Shown here: positions 19,762 to 29,081 of the stretch, piece after piece
How the letters are laid out: each line of letters begins with the position of its first letter
How positions within the stretch are numbered: the stretch's first letter is position 1
Origin: an uncultured Burkholderiales bacterium
GTDB lineage: Bacteria > Pseudomonadota > Gammaproteobacteria > Burkholderiales > Eutrophovitaceae
DNA: 64,000 bases
Reading direction: 5' to 3'
NCBI GenBank assembly: GCA_951812315.1
Contig: CATOSA010000030.1
Span: 1 to 64,000, forward strand
Translations under genes and position numbers: made by a program
Notes under the pieces: generated by a model
Databases searched by the model: none
Told to the model about the DNA's origin: nothing
What the model saw: the letters and a program-made list of their open reading frames with translations, nothing else

Positions 19762-21224
19762 GACTTCTTTCTCTCCAGCACCCAGGTGTCCTTGGAACCA
19801 CCGCCCTGGCTCGAATTTACGATATAGGATCCGCGCACCATTGCGACCCGCGTGAGCCCGCCGGGCAACACCCAGGAATCGTTGCCGCGCAAAACGAATG
19901 GCCGCAAATCGAGTCGCCGCGGCGCGGGACCGCGTGGCATCCATGTCGGTGAGGCCGACAGCTCGACCAGCGGCTGCGCGATATAGTTACGCGGATCTGC
20001 GTTGACTTTCCTGATGAATGCCGACCTCTGTCGTTTGTTGGCTTTCGGGCCCACGAGCATGCCGTAGCCGCCCGCTTCATTCACGGCTTTGACCACCAGC
20101 TTTTCGATGTTTTCAACCGTGTATTTCCGGTCAGCCTTGCGCTCACAGATATAGGTCGGGACTTGCTCAAGAATCGGCTCTTCACCCAGATAGTATCGAA
20201 TAATATCGGGCACGAACGGATATACGGCCTTGTCGTCCGCCACACCGTTACCGATGCCGTTGGCAAGAACCACATTTCCCCTGGCGTAGGCCTCGACCAG
20301 TCCCGGCACGCCGAGCATGCTGTCTTTTCGAAAGGCCAACGGGTCGATGAAATCGTCATCGATGCGACGGTAAATGCAGTCTACCGGCTGCAGCCCTCCT
20401 GTCGTCTTGGCATACACCCGCTTCTTGATGACGACCAGGTCGCAACCCATGCGCCGGGCGAGAAAGCTGTGTTCGAAATAGGCCGAGTTGAACACGCCTG
20501 GCGTCAGTACAACCAGGTTGGTACCTCGCCCCGGAACCGCGGAAGTCACAGCGCGCCGCAGACGATTCGGGTACTCCTCCACCGGAGCGACATTGTGCCG
20601 GTCGAACAGACGCGGAAACGTCTTCTTCATGACGATGCGGTTTTCCAGCACGTAGGACACACCGGAAGGAACCCGCACATTATCCTCCAGCACCCGGAAG
20701 GTGCCCTGCTGGTCGCGGATCAGATCAATGCCGGCTACATAAATATAGTTACCCTTGCGCGGCCGAATGCCCTTGACCTCCTTTCGATACACAGGTGAGC
20801 CGAGAACGATGGCGGCAGGGATCTTCTTGTCCTTGAGGATTTTCTGGCGACCGTAAATGTCGCCGAGAAAACTGTTCAGCGCCTCCACGCGCTGCTTCAA
20901 TCCCTGATCGACCATCTTCCACTCAACCGGGTCGATGACACGCGGCAGCGGATCGAAGGGAAACACCCTTTCGCTGCCTCTCGCATCGGAGTACACGGAG
21001 AACGTGATGCCGCCCTCGAGAAAACTCGCGTGCGCCAGACGCATGCGCTCGCGGATTTCATCGCGGCCGAGATTCTCCAGTTGCTGTACAATGGTACCGG
21101 TGTGAGGCTGGACCTTGCCCGCTTCGGCAAAGTACTCGTCGTAGGTGGAAGCCAGTGGTTTGTAACCGGCAAAAATCGGCTCCTTGGTGCCTTCGCTTTT
21201 CCTTACGCCGACTCTCTTCGCCAT
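19758..21224 (-). CDS. Circularly permuted ATP-grasp protein (COG2308 family)
   Basis: 488 residues from MAKRVG; the frame opens upstream to 21293 without homology. Signatures: RVFPFDPLPRVI, IYVAGIDLIRDQQG followed by FRVLEDNVRVPSG, RMGCDLVV, GYGMLVGPKA, RLDLRPFVLRG and the C-terminal SSQGGGSKDTWVLE. ATP-grasp enzymes couple an amine to a carboxylate through an acyl phosphate; this permuted group is thought to make a peptide-like product or protein tag. First of three overlapping genes with the alpha-E and amidotransferase-transglutaminase proteins. No clear ribosome-binding site near 21224, so the start is tentative. Cytoplasmic. Confidence 0.9.
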   Translation of the reverse strand: MAKRVGVRKSEGTKEPIFAGYKPLASTYDEYFAEAGKVQPHTGTIVQQLENLGRDEIRERMRLAHASFLEGGITFSVYSDARGSERVFPFDPLPRVIDPVEWKMVDQGLKQRVEALNSFLGDIYGRQKILKDKKIPAAIVLGSPVYRKEVKGIRPRKGNYIYVAGIDLIRDQQGTFRVLEDNVRVPSGVSYVLENRIVMKKTFPRLFDRHNVAPVEEYPNRLRRAVTSAVPGRGTNLVVLTPGVFNSAYFEHSFLARRMGCDLVVIKKRVYAKTTGGLQPVDCIYRRIDDDFIDPLAFRKDSMLGVPGLVEAYARGNVVLANGIGNGVADDKAVYPFVPDIIRYYLGEEPILEQVPTYICERKADRKYTVENIEKLVVKAVNEAGGYGMLVGPKANKRQRSAFIRKVNADPRNYIAQPLVELSASPTWMPRGPAPRRLDLRPFVLRGNDSWVLPGGLTRVAMVRGSYIVNSSQGGGSKDTWVLERKKS

Positions 21225-21513
21225 ATTGCGGGAATCCGTTTCGCTTGTTCCATTGTGCCCTTCAACGATGTCCGTTGCGCTTGCGCACCACAAACGAACG
21301 CACCAGACACGACAAGTATTTGAGACTCCTACATTACACTACGGCAATGCAAAAACAATTGTTTTTGCGATTCGCGCGTTGACGGTTCGATTCTGAAACG
21401 ACGAGAGTAGGCGCCAATAGCCTGTGGGGCTTGGAATGATTCGGCGCTGCCACGAACTCAGAAATCGGTCCGGAGTTGTCTCCACCCGGGACCGGACAGA
21501 AAGTCGTTAATTG

Positions 21514-22806
21514 CTAGTTTGATGCGGGGGAATCGGCATGTTCTCGCTCTGCCGGTTCACCCCACTGCAAGAACTCAATGTTGTGGAGAGGCAGTCGCTG
21601 GTCGCCGAGAATGAGCACCAACCGCTGGCCATCGGTATAGAACGGGTCTTTTGTATAGTTGAAGCGCGGGTTGTCACGGTCGGAGTATCCCACTCCCTTT
21701 ACGTAAGTAAACGCGCGCAGACTTTGCGACGCAGCGACATCCAGCGCAATGTACTGTCGCGCTTCGTCGACGAATGGATCGATCTTGTGCGTAACAAACG
21801 TCTTGCTGGTAAACCTCACGCCGATATCGCGACTAATCTGACCGACCCAAATGCTTTCCCCATGGAGCGTGACTGGCGCCAGCCACAGCCGAAGGTGGTT
21901 GCGTTCGTTAACCGGGCGGCGCGTCTTTTGCAGCGCAATGTCCTGCGACCGCCCATATACATAGAGACTCGACACCGGTGATGTACGGTAATTCGATCTA
22001 AAAATGGACGAAGCAACGGTACGCCACGCTGTGTCGCTGCGCATTGTCTCCGTTAGATCCCAACCCCTGCGCACCAGAGTCACCAGCAGGTGTCGCCCCT
22101 CACCGACAATCGCCAGGTTCAGAGGATCGCCGGACGATTCACGATCGCCACCCAATACGCAGCATGGCAGTTGTTCGAGATACTCGCGCAGACCTTCAAT
22201 ATCCAGGTCTTGCCTCCCGTGTTGCTCGTAGAGGTCACGGAAATCGACGCGCATGAAGTCCGCTTCAAAGCCCGGAACGAGTTGAGCAAACTCGAATAAT
22301 CGACTTTCTCCCTCACCGAAAAGCTCGATGGCGAAGGCCTTTGCGCCCGGGTCAAGATTTGCATAGACGAATCCTGAAACCGTGCCGTGAGGCAAGACGG
22401 TCACAGGTACGTGTCTTTCAAAGAAGATGTCCATCATCTGATCAAAGCTCAGCTCACGCTGCCCGCGAAACTTCCAGGCAATCTCTGACGGGGCGAAATA
22501 ATTCGGGTCAATGCTGAGCAACATCAGCGCGAACTCGTTGTCGGCCTGGTTGTCGATCTCGACCCATATCGGTTGAATTCCATTCTCCGCGAGCGGGAGA
22601 ACAAACGTGTTCAAGGTTTCCTGCGGGCTTAACACCACGGCAGTGACTCGCACGTTTTCTTGCGTCCGAGTCTCAGCACGCGCGCGGTAGTCGAGGGACC
22701 CGGTTTGCGAGGGCGTAGTGCCACAGCCTTGCAGAAGCGAAACGAGGCCGCCAAGAGCAGCCGCATACAACCAGCCGCGAAAAAAACGCGTGCGAGCAGA
22801 CATCAC
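21514..22806 (-). CDS. Lipoprotein with LssY-like C-terminal domain
   Basis: 430 residues. A signal peptide with lipobox (LVSLLQGCG, Cys near 28) predicts an outer- or inner-membrane lipoprotein. The N-terminal half is unrecognised. From about residue 225 it matches LssY C-terminal domains: GDPLNLAIVGEGRHLL, RRGWDLTETM, SPVSSLYVYGRSQDIALQK, then HLRLWLAPV, WVGQISRDIGV and VTHKIDPFVDEAR. The molecular role of this domain is unknown. It lies 289 bp upstream of the ATP-grasp operon on the same strand and could be co-regulated; the gap argues against tight coupling. Confidence 0.75.
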   Translation of the reverse strand: MMSARTRFFRGWLYAAALGGLVSLLQGCGTTPSQTGSLDYRARAETRTQENVRVTAVVLSPQETLNTFVLPLAENGIQPIWVEIDNQADNEFALMLLSIDPNYFAPSEIAWKFRGQRELSFDQMMDIFFERHVPVTVLPHGTVSGFVYANLDPGAKAFAIELFGEGESRLFEFAQLVPGFEADFMRVDFRDLYEQHGRQDLDIEGLREYLEQLPCCVLGGDRESSGDPLNLAIVGEGRHLLVTLVRRGWDLTETMRSDTAWRTVASSIFRSNYRTSPVSSLYVYGRSQDIALQKTRRPVNERNHLRLWLAPVTLHGESIWVGQISRDIGVRFTSKTFVTHKIDPFVDEARQYIALDVAASQSLRAFTYVKGVGYSDRDNPRFNYTKDPFYTDGQRLVLILGDQRLPLHNIEFLQWGEPAEREHADSPASN

Positions 22807-22932
22807 TTCATCAAATCCACGTTCGAATCATCCATCAAAACAATCGAAGCCTTTACCTCATCATCACGTCAGAATCAATACCTCAGCAACGCATTGGAAG
22901 CGAGAGATCAGAAATTCGGGAAGCGACGTTAC

Positions 22933-22943
22933 GAGTCTGACCC
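22933..22943 (+). repeat. Dispersed intergenic motif GAGTCTGACCC, copy 2
   Basis: Lies between the LssY-type lipoprotein start (22806) and the stop of the next minus-strand gene (22973). Matches 11 bases of the copies at 2104 and 24046. Confidence 0.5.
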
Positions 22944-22972
22944 TTGATTCCAGAACGATCCAGCGACATCGT

Positions 22973-23904
22973 TCAGAACGACAGTGTGAAGCCGGCTTCA
23001 CCATGAAAGTCGGGCGATTCGCTGGTCGCGCCGGCGGCAAAGAATGACGTGAAGGCCACTCGTTCTCTGAGTATCCAGGTCAGTCCAACTCCGTTGAGAA
23101 CCATTGCCTTGTTTTCCAGACTGGTGGCGGGGTATTCAACCTGACCGCTGACGGTGAGGGCCACGTCGGCCGAAGGCTCGTACACCAACGCCCAGTCGAA
23201 GAAGCCCTGGCCAAACGACTCGTCGTCGGCATCGACCGGCAATCCCGCACCTACGACCCACACGAATGTGAAACTGCGGGGCAACTGGTGTTCGAAATTG
23301 AGCTGCGCCGAAGGTTGCGCCCTTTGTCCGTTGAACGCGGACGACCCCACTGGAAGTTGGACATGAGCTTCCAGCCCCAGGCCCGGCCGGGAGGTCGAGG
23401 AGTCCACGCTCCAGAACGAGTGCCGGAAGCCAACCAGAATTGGACCGGCTCCGGTTGTGTTGGCGCCGGACACATCTTCGTGAGCAACGGCATCCACACC
23501 AGGCGCAGTTCCCAGTCTTCGACGAGACCAGCGCGAAAGAGCAGCGGCGCGGTGTAGGTTCGTGTCGACGGGTCCTTGGTCTTGTCGAGATTTAGCGACG
23601 TCTCGAGGTATACGCCGCCGGGAGGGAGCACGTCGGGCACATTCGGAAAATACCCGTTGTCCGGACCTGGATCGCGGATTGAGGCAGGCCGGCGCGATTG
23701 TTGAGCCGGCACTTGTGTTGTCGGATCGGCAGAAAACGCTTCAAACGAAGCGGCACAGCAGAGAATCATCCAGCCAAAGAAGAAACCGGAAAGGCACGAA
23801 AGAAGTCCGTGTCCGCCGGCGGACACAGCCTGGCGCCCAATGCGACAGGCGACGCCCTGTGCGCATACGCCCCGACCCCACCGAACAGCCTTACTGTCTT
23901 GCAT
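22973..23904 (-). CDS. Outer-membrane transporter-like beta-barrel protein, frameshifted
   Basis: About 310 residues. The first frame (from 23904) has a hydrophobic signal-like stretch (LLSCLSGFFFGWMILCCAAS), a Pro-rich linker, then GGVYLETSLNLDK and amphipathic strands up to LRLVWM. The second frame continues with GANTTGAGPILVGFRHSFWS and alternating strands and ends in a terminal Phe (GEAGFTLSF), as outer-membrane barrels do. The layout resembles phenol-degradation MetA-like/transporter barrels (PF13557 type). One missing base near 23475-23495 explains the break. The start is uncertain: ATG 23904 leaves an unusually long N-terminal region before the signal core. Confidence 0.6.
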
Positions 23905-24045
23905 CTGCAATGCGCCCCAGAGGTCTTCGGAATCAAACGGCCATGAAATCAGGAGACATAAAGGATACGATTCCTTAATCCGAAGTTGCGCGGAGTTTTA
24001 ACGTCACTCGAGGCACACGGCGGCGAGCGAGTGACGGAAAATTCG

Positions 24046-24057
24046 GAGTCTGACCCC
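24046..24057 (+). repeat. Dispersed intergenic motif GAGTCTGACCCC, copy 3
   Basis: Located 9 bp beyond the aminotransferase stop codon. Identical to the copy at 2104-2115. Confidence 0.5.
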
Positions 24058-24065
24058 CTGAATCT

Positions 24066-25430
24066 TTACGCTGATTTTTCGGTCGCGTCCAAGGCCCTTG
24101 AAAAGCGCTCGAACAATTCGTCGATTTGCGTCTCGTCGATAATGAGCGGTGGGCAGAAAACAGCAACGTCGCCCAGACAACGGATGATCAGGCCTTGTTC
24201 GCGGGCGCGCCCCATAAGCGAGTATCCGACCTTTTTTGCCGGATCGAACGGGGTCTTCTTGTCTTTGTCCGCCACCAGTTCGACAGCACCGAGCAGACCG
24301 ATCCCCCTTGCTTCACCGACCAGTGGATGATCGGCAAATGCCCGCAGCTTCTCCTGAAAATGCGGCGCCAGGGAGCGAGCGTGCTCAACAATGTTGCGCT
24401 CCTCCATCAGTTCCAGCGTGCGCAATGCCACCGCAGCACAAATGGGGTTGCCCGACTGGGTGAAACCATGGCCGAACACTCCGATCTTGCGGCTTTCATC
24501 TACCAGGCCCTGATAGATCGCCTCGTTGATGAGTACTGCTGAAATGGGCAGATAACCCGATGAAAGTGCTTTCGAGCAAACGAGAATATCCGGCTCTATA
24601 TTGAAGGTTTCACTGCCCCAGAAGTTACCGGTGCGCCCGAAGCCACAAATGACCTCGTCCGCGATCATCAGCACGTCGTGCTTTTTCAGCACCGCCTGAA
24701 TTTTTTCGAAGTACGTCGCGGGAGGTACGATGACCCCGCCGGCGCCCATTACCGGTTCTGCGATAAAGGCCGCCACCGTATCGGGGCCTTCGGCCTTGAT
24801 CATCTTGTCCAGATTGTCGGCCAAGCGAGTGGCGAAGTCTTCCTCGCTCTCGCCCGGTTCAGCGTAACGGTAATGATGCGGACAGTCGGTGTGCAGGATG
24901 TTCGCGATCGGCAGATCGAAATCGTCGTGATTGATCGGAATGCCGGTCAGGCTGGCGCTGGCAACCGTGACGCCGTGATAACCCTTGATCCGGCTGATAA
25001 TCTTCTTTTTCTGCGGACGGCCCACCGAGTTGTTGTAGTACCAGACCATCTTCACCACTGTGTCGTTGGCCTCCGAACCGGAGTTGGTGAAGTAAACCTT
25101 GGACATCGGCGTGGGAGCGATGACCTTGAGGCGCTCGGCCAGTTTGACCGGTGGCTCGGTGCCGCTGGACGCGAACGTGTGGTAATAGGGCAGCTTGCGC
25201 ATCTGCTCCGTTGCGGCCTCGACCAGCGCGTCTTCGCCAAAACCGAGTGAGGTACACCACAATCCGGCCAAACCTTCGATGAACTCCCGTCCCTGCTCAT
25301 CGTAGACGTAGATACCCTTGCCGTGGCTCAGAACGAGCGGACCGGTTTGCTCATGCTGGGGCAGATTGGTGTAGGAGTGCAAATGATGCTCGATGTCGCT
25401 GCGCGCAGCAGGAGACAATTGTTCAGTCAT
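24066..25430 (-). CDS. Class III PLP-dependent aminotransferase
   Basis: 454 residues, full length. Signatures: GLAGLWCTSLGFG, YFTNSGSEANDTVVKMVWYY (phosphate binding), RIKGYHGVTVASASLTG, the EPVMGAGGVIVPP segment, LMIADEVICGFGRTG (Asp binding the pyridine nitrogen) and DILVCSKALSSGYLPISAV with the PLP Lys. This branch covers omega-amino acid:pyruvate and putrescine/diamine:pyruvate transaminases; the exact donor is unknown. The start MTEQ at 25430 follows GGAAAGGGCATCTC; the frame extends to 25481 without support. Monocistronic by spacing. Confidence 0.9.
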   Translation of the reverse strand: MTEQLSPAARSDIEHHLHSYTNLPQHEQTGPLVLSHGKGIYVYDEQGREFIEGLAGLWCTSLGFGEDALVEAATEQMRKLPYYHTFASSGTEPPVKLAERLKVIAPTPMSKVYFTNSGSEANDTVVKMVWYYNNSVGRPQKKKIISRIKGYHGVTVASASLTGIPINHDDFDLPIANILHTDCPHHYRYAEPGESEEDFATRLADNLDKMIKAEGPDTVAAFIAEPVMGAGGVIVPPATYFEKIQAVLKKHDVLMIADEVICGFGRTGNFWGSETFNIEPDILVCSKALSSGYLPISAVLINEAIYQGLVDESRKIGVFGHGFTQSGNPICAAVALRTLELMEERNIVEHARSLAPHFQEKLRAFADHPLVGEARGIGLLGAVELVADKDKKTPFDPAKKVGYSLMGRAREQGLIIRCLGDVAVFCPPLIIDETQIDELFERFSRALDATEKSA

Positions 25431-25699
25431 GAGATGCCCTTTCCATAGCAAGGCCGGGGAAATACTTGGTCGTCTCTCCAATGTAGTTGGCCCGGCCGGG
25501 TGCCGTCAATGCAAAGTGTTCGGCACGACAGGAAAATCCGTGTCTCGCGATTGCGCGAAACGCAATCGAACTAACCTGCATGAACTTCACGCACAGATTG
25601 CGAAAACCATTCCGTGTTATTCAAATATCAACGATTTAGTCAGTCTTGCCGGCTTCGACATAGAATCGCGGAAACGATTCGCTAAAAAGAAAGGGTGTT

Positions 25700-26371
25700 A
25701 TGGCAGTCAGCAATCTCCCGCGACCGCGCCAGGCAGTCATCGACAGGTTGGCAAAGCTTCCAACCGCAACCATTGCCAATGCGCTCGATGACGTTGGAAA
25801 AGAGGTTAATTGTCCGGTTGCGCTGCGCCCAGTCGCGCCGCGGATGTCATTCGCGGGGCCGGCGGTCACCGTCGAGGTAGCCGCCGGCGAGGCCGGCGCG
25901 TACACGTCGGCAGATTTTCGGGTCGGCGCAATGATCGATGCGGCAGAAGCAGCCGATGTGGTCGTCATTTCGGTGCAAGGCGCGCGGGCGTCAATCTGGG
26001 GCGGCATGGCTTCCCTCGCCGCGAAAGTGAAAGGTGTCGCTGGCCTTGTGGTCGATGGCGGCGTGCGCGATATCGACGAAATGGTCGAACATGAGTTTCC
26101 GGTCTTTGCGCGGCATTCGGTGGCGACGACCGGACGAACGCGACTGAAAGTTAACGCGATTAACGTTCCGATCGATATCGACGGCGTGCGCGTGAGTCCG
26201 GGTGACGTGATCGTCGCCGACTCGACCGGCATCGTCGTTGTGCCGTGCGCAGACGCCGAGCACGTCGCAGAACTGGCCGAGCGCTATGCGGCCGACGACC
26301 GCAATGCCGAGGCCGAGATTCGCAAAGGACTCAGTTTTTCCGAAGCCATGGCGATGTTTAAGCGAATCTGA
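25700..26371 (+). CDS. RraA-like / 4-hydroxy-4-methyl-2-oxoglutarate aldolase family protein
   Basis: 223 residues. The family pattern is present: TATIANALDDVG near the N-terminus, GPAVTVEV, WGGMASLAAKVKGVAGLVVD and GGVRDIDE, where the Arg/Asp pair binds metal and pyruvate in aldolase members. Catalytic members cleave oxaloacetate-like or HMG-type acids; RraA itself inhibits RNase E. With an adjacent hydroxyacid dehydrogenase-type gene the aldolase role is likelier. First of a 3-gene plus-strand run. Confidence 0.8.
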   Translation: MAVSNLPRPRQAVIDRLAKLPTATIANALDDVGKEVNCPVALRPVAPRMSFAGPAVTVEVAAGEAGAYTSADFRVGAMIDAAEAADVVVISVQGARASIWGGMASLAAKVKGVAGLVVDGGVRDIDEMVEHEFPVFARHSVATTGRTRLKVNAINVPIDIDGVRVSPGDVIVADSTGIVVVPCADAEHVAELAERYAADDRNAEAEIRKGLSFSEAMAMFKRI

Positions 26372-26470
26372 ATACGCTTCACCCGTTTCTATCCGACCAG
26401 AATTGATTGCCACCGTGAATTACAGAACATGTTGAATGACAGAACCACTAACCACTAACGGAGAAAGACA

Positions 26471-27445
26471 ATGAAAGTAGGCTTTGTTGGTACCGGCACC
26501 ATGGGCCTGCCCATGCTCAAGAATCTGATTAAAGGCGGTCACAGCGTCACCGCATTTGACGTAGCCCCGGCCGCACTTGATGCCGCGGTTGCGTGCGGCG
26601 CTGCGCGTGCGAACTCGGCAACGAGTGTCGCGAAGGAAGTCGAAGTACTGGTGACTGTTCTTACATGTCTGATTCACACAAGAGCATCGAAGTCATGTGT
26701 CGCGAAGGAAGTCGAAGTACTGGTGACTGTTCTACCCTCCTCGTCACAGGTAGAGACGGCATACCTGGACGGCGAAGGCATACTCGAAGGCGCGAAGCCA
26801 GGATTGCTATGTGTGGATATGTCAACCATCGATCCGAACATGTCGCGAAAAGTCGCTGCTGCACTTGCGAACAAAGATGTGCGGTTCATCGATGCGCCGG
26901 TTTCGGGCGGTACGGTCGGCGCTGAGAACGCGACACTTGCAATCATGGTCGGCGGTTCAGCAGAGGATCTCGAAACCGCACAACCGGTTCTTTCATCCAT
27001 GGGTGCGAACATCATTCACGTTGGCGCTGTGGGCGCCGGTGCGGCGGCCAAACTTTGTCACAACTTGATCGCAGGCGTAGCCGGCGTTGCGGTGTCGGAA
27101 GCTTTTCGGATCGGCGAAGCGTTCGACGTTGACCCGAGGATCCTGACTGACGTAATTTCCAAGTCCTCCGGTAACACCTGGATCATGCAGCATGCGCACC
27201 CGATCCCGGGTATCGTAGAGACTGCCCCCTCGACCCAGGATTGCGCTCCGGAGTTCATGACCGACTTGATGGCGAAAGACCTGGCGCTCGCAGTGAACGC
27301 CGCACGCGAATTGCGCATCCCGGTGTTTGTCTCGCCAGTCGCACAGCAGGTGCTCCGGCTTGCATCATCGCAGGGGCTGGGCCGTCAGGACTTCACCTCG
27401 GTGTACAAGCTTTTGTTACCGTCGGATGAGCGTACGCCGGTCTGA
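26471..27445 (+). CDS. 3-hydroxyisobutyrate dehydrogenase-like oxidoreductase with a 24-residue insertion
   Basis: 324 residues; the family is usually near 290-300. Rossmann motif VGFVGTGTMGLPMLKNL opens the protein; later DMSTIDPNMSRKVA, FIDAPVSGGTVGAENATLAI and GAGAAAKLCHNL with the catalytic Lys are intact. The extra length is a 72-bp in-frame insertion (see the repeat at 26625-26733) after VEVLVTVL, just before PSS, at the end of the nucleotide-binding fold. It may impair NAD(P) binding. The ribosome-binding site is a GGAG about ten bases before the ATG. Oxidises a beta-hydroxyacid, substrate unknown. Confidence 0.85.
   Translation: MKVGFVGTGTMGLPMLKNLIKGGHSVTAFDVAPAALDAAVACGAARANSATSVAKEVEVLVTVLTCLIHTRASKSCVAKEVEVLVTVLPSSSQVETAYLDGEGILEGAKPGLLCVDMSTIDPNMSRKVAAALANKDVRFIDAPVSGGTVGAENATLAIMVGGSAEDLETAQPVLSSMGANIIHVGAVGAGAAAKLCHNLIAGVAGVAVSEAFRIGEAFDVDPRILTDVISKSSGNTWIMQHAHPIPGIVETAPSTQDCAPEFMTDLMAKDLALAVNAARELRIPVFVSPVAQQVLRLASSQGLGRQDFTSVYKLLLPSDERTPV
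26625..26733 (+). repeat. 37-bp direct repeat spaced 72 bp inside the dehydrogenase gene
   Basis: Copies at 26625-26661 and 26697-26733 are identical over 37 bp (starting GTGTCGCGAAGGAAGTCGAA). They are separated by 35 bp that begins TACATG and ends GTCAT and has no counterpart elsewhere in the window. The 72-bp period keeps the frame and adds 24 residues that the protein family lacks. Confidence 0.9.
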
Positions 27446-27556
27446 GGCTAAATCAGCGACACGTTGTAAAGGAAACGCTGTCCTTCAACTGAAAACGAAA
27501 TCGACAATAGATGGTAGCGTCGGATTTATTGATGGAATTTCATGAGGACAACAACA

Positions 27557-28333
27557 ATGGCTAGCTACAAAGTGACTGCACGCAACTTCAGTGAAGCCAG
27601 CGAGAACAGGGTCCATAGCGACGAGATTGCCCGGAAAATGGGATTCAAAGGCGCACTGGTTCCTGGCGTTGCGGTTTATGGTCATCTGACCCATCCGCTG
27701 GTGGAGGCTTATGGTGAATCGTGGCTGGCGCACTCCATCAACAACGTGCGCTTGCTCAAGCCCGCCTATCATGGCGATCAACTGGTGGTGACGATGAGCG
27801 AAGAAGGCGGCACTAACAATGTCACTTGCCACAATGGCGACGGCGAACTCCTCGCCGTACTCGAGAGCCGCCAAGAGAAGGATTTACCTGATCCAGAAGA
27901 CCTGGACGCTTTGTCAGAAAACGTCAAAGACGACAAGCGCATCGACATTTCCTGGGACGCAGTTGTACCGGGGCAGCTCTTCGCACCCTGGGAGGTGGCG
28001 CTAAGCGCAGCAGAAAACGAGACGTTTATATCGCGAGTGGCTGACGAACTGGATATTTACAAACACGGGTTTGTTCATCCCCACTTGTTGCTGTCTTTAG
28101 CCAATAGCGCGCTCATGCAGCAATACATCTTGCCTGCATGGCTACACGTAGGTTCCGAAATCCGGCACCGGGCAAGCTTGCGCGCTGGTGATGTCATCAC
28201 CATTCGTTGCGCCACGCTGGATAAATGGCAGAAGAAAGGTCATGAATTTATTCGCCTGTACGTGGGCTACTGGCGCGGCGAGACACTGACGACCGATTGT
28301 TTGCACACGGCTATCTTTAAGATCGCAGCTTGA
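27557..28333 (+). CDS. MaoC-like dehydratase / hot-dog fold protein
   Basis: 258 residues. The N-terminal part has the MaoC pattern: FSEASENRVHSDEIARKMGFKG, then ALVPGVAVYGHLTHPLVE, where the usual D-x5-H hydratase dyad is only partly kept. A second hot-dog-like half follows (HVGSEIRHRASLRAGDVITIRC). Acyl-CoA or other enoyl substrate is possible. Start ATG 27557 follows GAGGACAACAACA; ATG 27542 is another in-frame choice. Third of the plus-strand run with RraA-like and HIBADH-like genes. Confidence 0.7.
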   Translation: MASYKVTARNFSEASENRVHSDEIARKMGFKGALVPGVAVYGHLTHPLVEAYGESWLAHSINNVRLLKPAYHGDQLVVTMSEEGGTNNVTCHNGDGELLAVLESRQEKDLPDPEDLDALSENVKDDKRIDISWDAVVPGQLFAPWEVALSAAENETFISRVADELDIYKHGFVHPHLLLSLANSALMQQYILPAWLHVGSEIRHRASLRAGDVITIRCATLDKWQKKGHEFIRLYVGYWRGETLTTDCLHTAIFKIAA

Positions 28334-28801
28334 AAATCTAATCCCGTAGTTAACTGAGGTTTCTCTCAACGACTCCATCCCCACCTGGTGTGAAAAACTG
28401 CCCGGTCCAGGTAAGCACTTCGACGCCTTTAGTGTTTCTTGTCGTTCAACGCTCTTATCCAGATCGTGTAGAAGCATCTATCCGTCCGACGCTCAATCAT
28501 CTCAGTCACACTTCAGTGAAAGATACTCTGTCACGTGTTGGAAATTCGACAAGTCAATCTCATCAGCTTCTGAATACTCCTATCTGTTCCCACCAGGCAG
28601 TGCGGCACCGCTTACAACGCAACTCGCGATGCTGCGCTTCGCCAGTCCAAGTGATTCACTTAATTAGGCATTTTGTGGTTCAATCATCATGGGCATTCGC
28701 GAGCGCTGGTTACCACCTTCGTTACGCGTATGACACTTCGGTAGTGACTGTTTCTTGCATTGAGTTACCCACAAAAGAAAACGATCACCGAAGAGGGAAA
28801 G
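28334..28801. other. Intergenic region, no supported gene
   Basis: About 470 bp with lower GC than its flanks. A 163-codon frame at 28390 has stretches of low-complexity composition, no ribosome-binding site and overlaps the next likely gene. No RNA gene recognised. Confidence 0.4.
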
Positions 28802-29065
28802 ATGAGCGAAACGACGCAAGAGAAGAGGGACAAGATCGCGCTAAGAATTGGATGGACTCCGCGTCGCGTACTGGGGTATGAAGACGGAAGGTATTACCAG
28901 CTAAGTGGGAACGACATTCCCTGGTGCCTTGAAGTTGAAATGGACGAATATTCGAAAGGCTTTCGTACCGGCTATTACGCACACGCTTGTTCTCGTTCAG
29001 CCTCGGCCATTCAGGAAACACCTGAACGGAAGAGCGCGGAAATCATTCTCCTGCCAACCGGCTAG
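28802..29065 (+). CDS. Small hypothetical protein (87 aa)
   Basis: ATG 28802 follows AGAGGGAAAG, a good ribosome-binding site. The product is polar and soluble, with RVLGYEDGRYYQLSGNDIPW and no signal peptide or membrane segment. No family recognised. It ends 16 bp before the convergent amidohydrolase stop. Moderate composition supports coding. Confidence 0.5.
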   Translation: MSETTQEKRDKIALRIGWTPRRVLGYEDGRYYQLSGNDIPWCLEVEMDEYSKGFRTGYYAHACSRSASAIQETPERKSAEIILLPTG

Positions 29066-29081
29066 TTCACCAATCCTGCAG

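Noticed and set aside
26625-26733. CRISPR-like repeat pair (37-bp repeat, 35-bp spacer)
   Set aside because: Only two units, inside a coding frame, no cas genes; the repeat is the gene's own sequence.
28390-28881. 163-codon plus-strand frame
   Set aside because: No ribosome-binding site or family, and it overlaps the better supported small gene at 28802.
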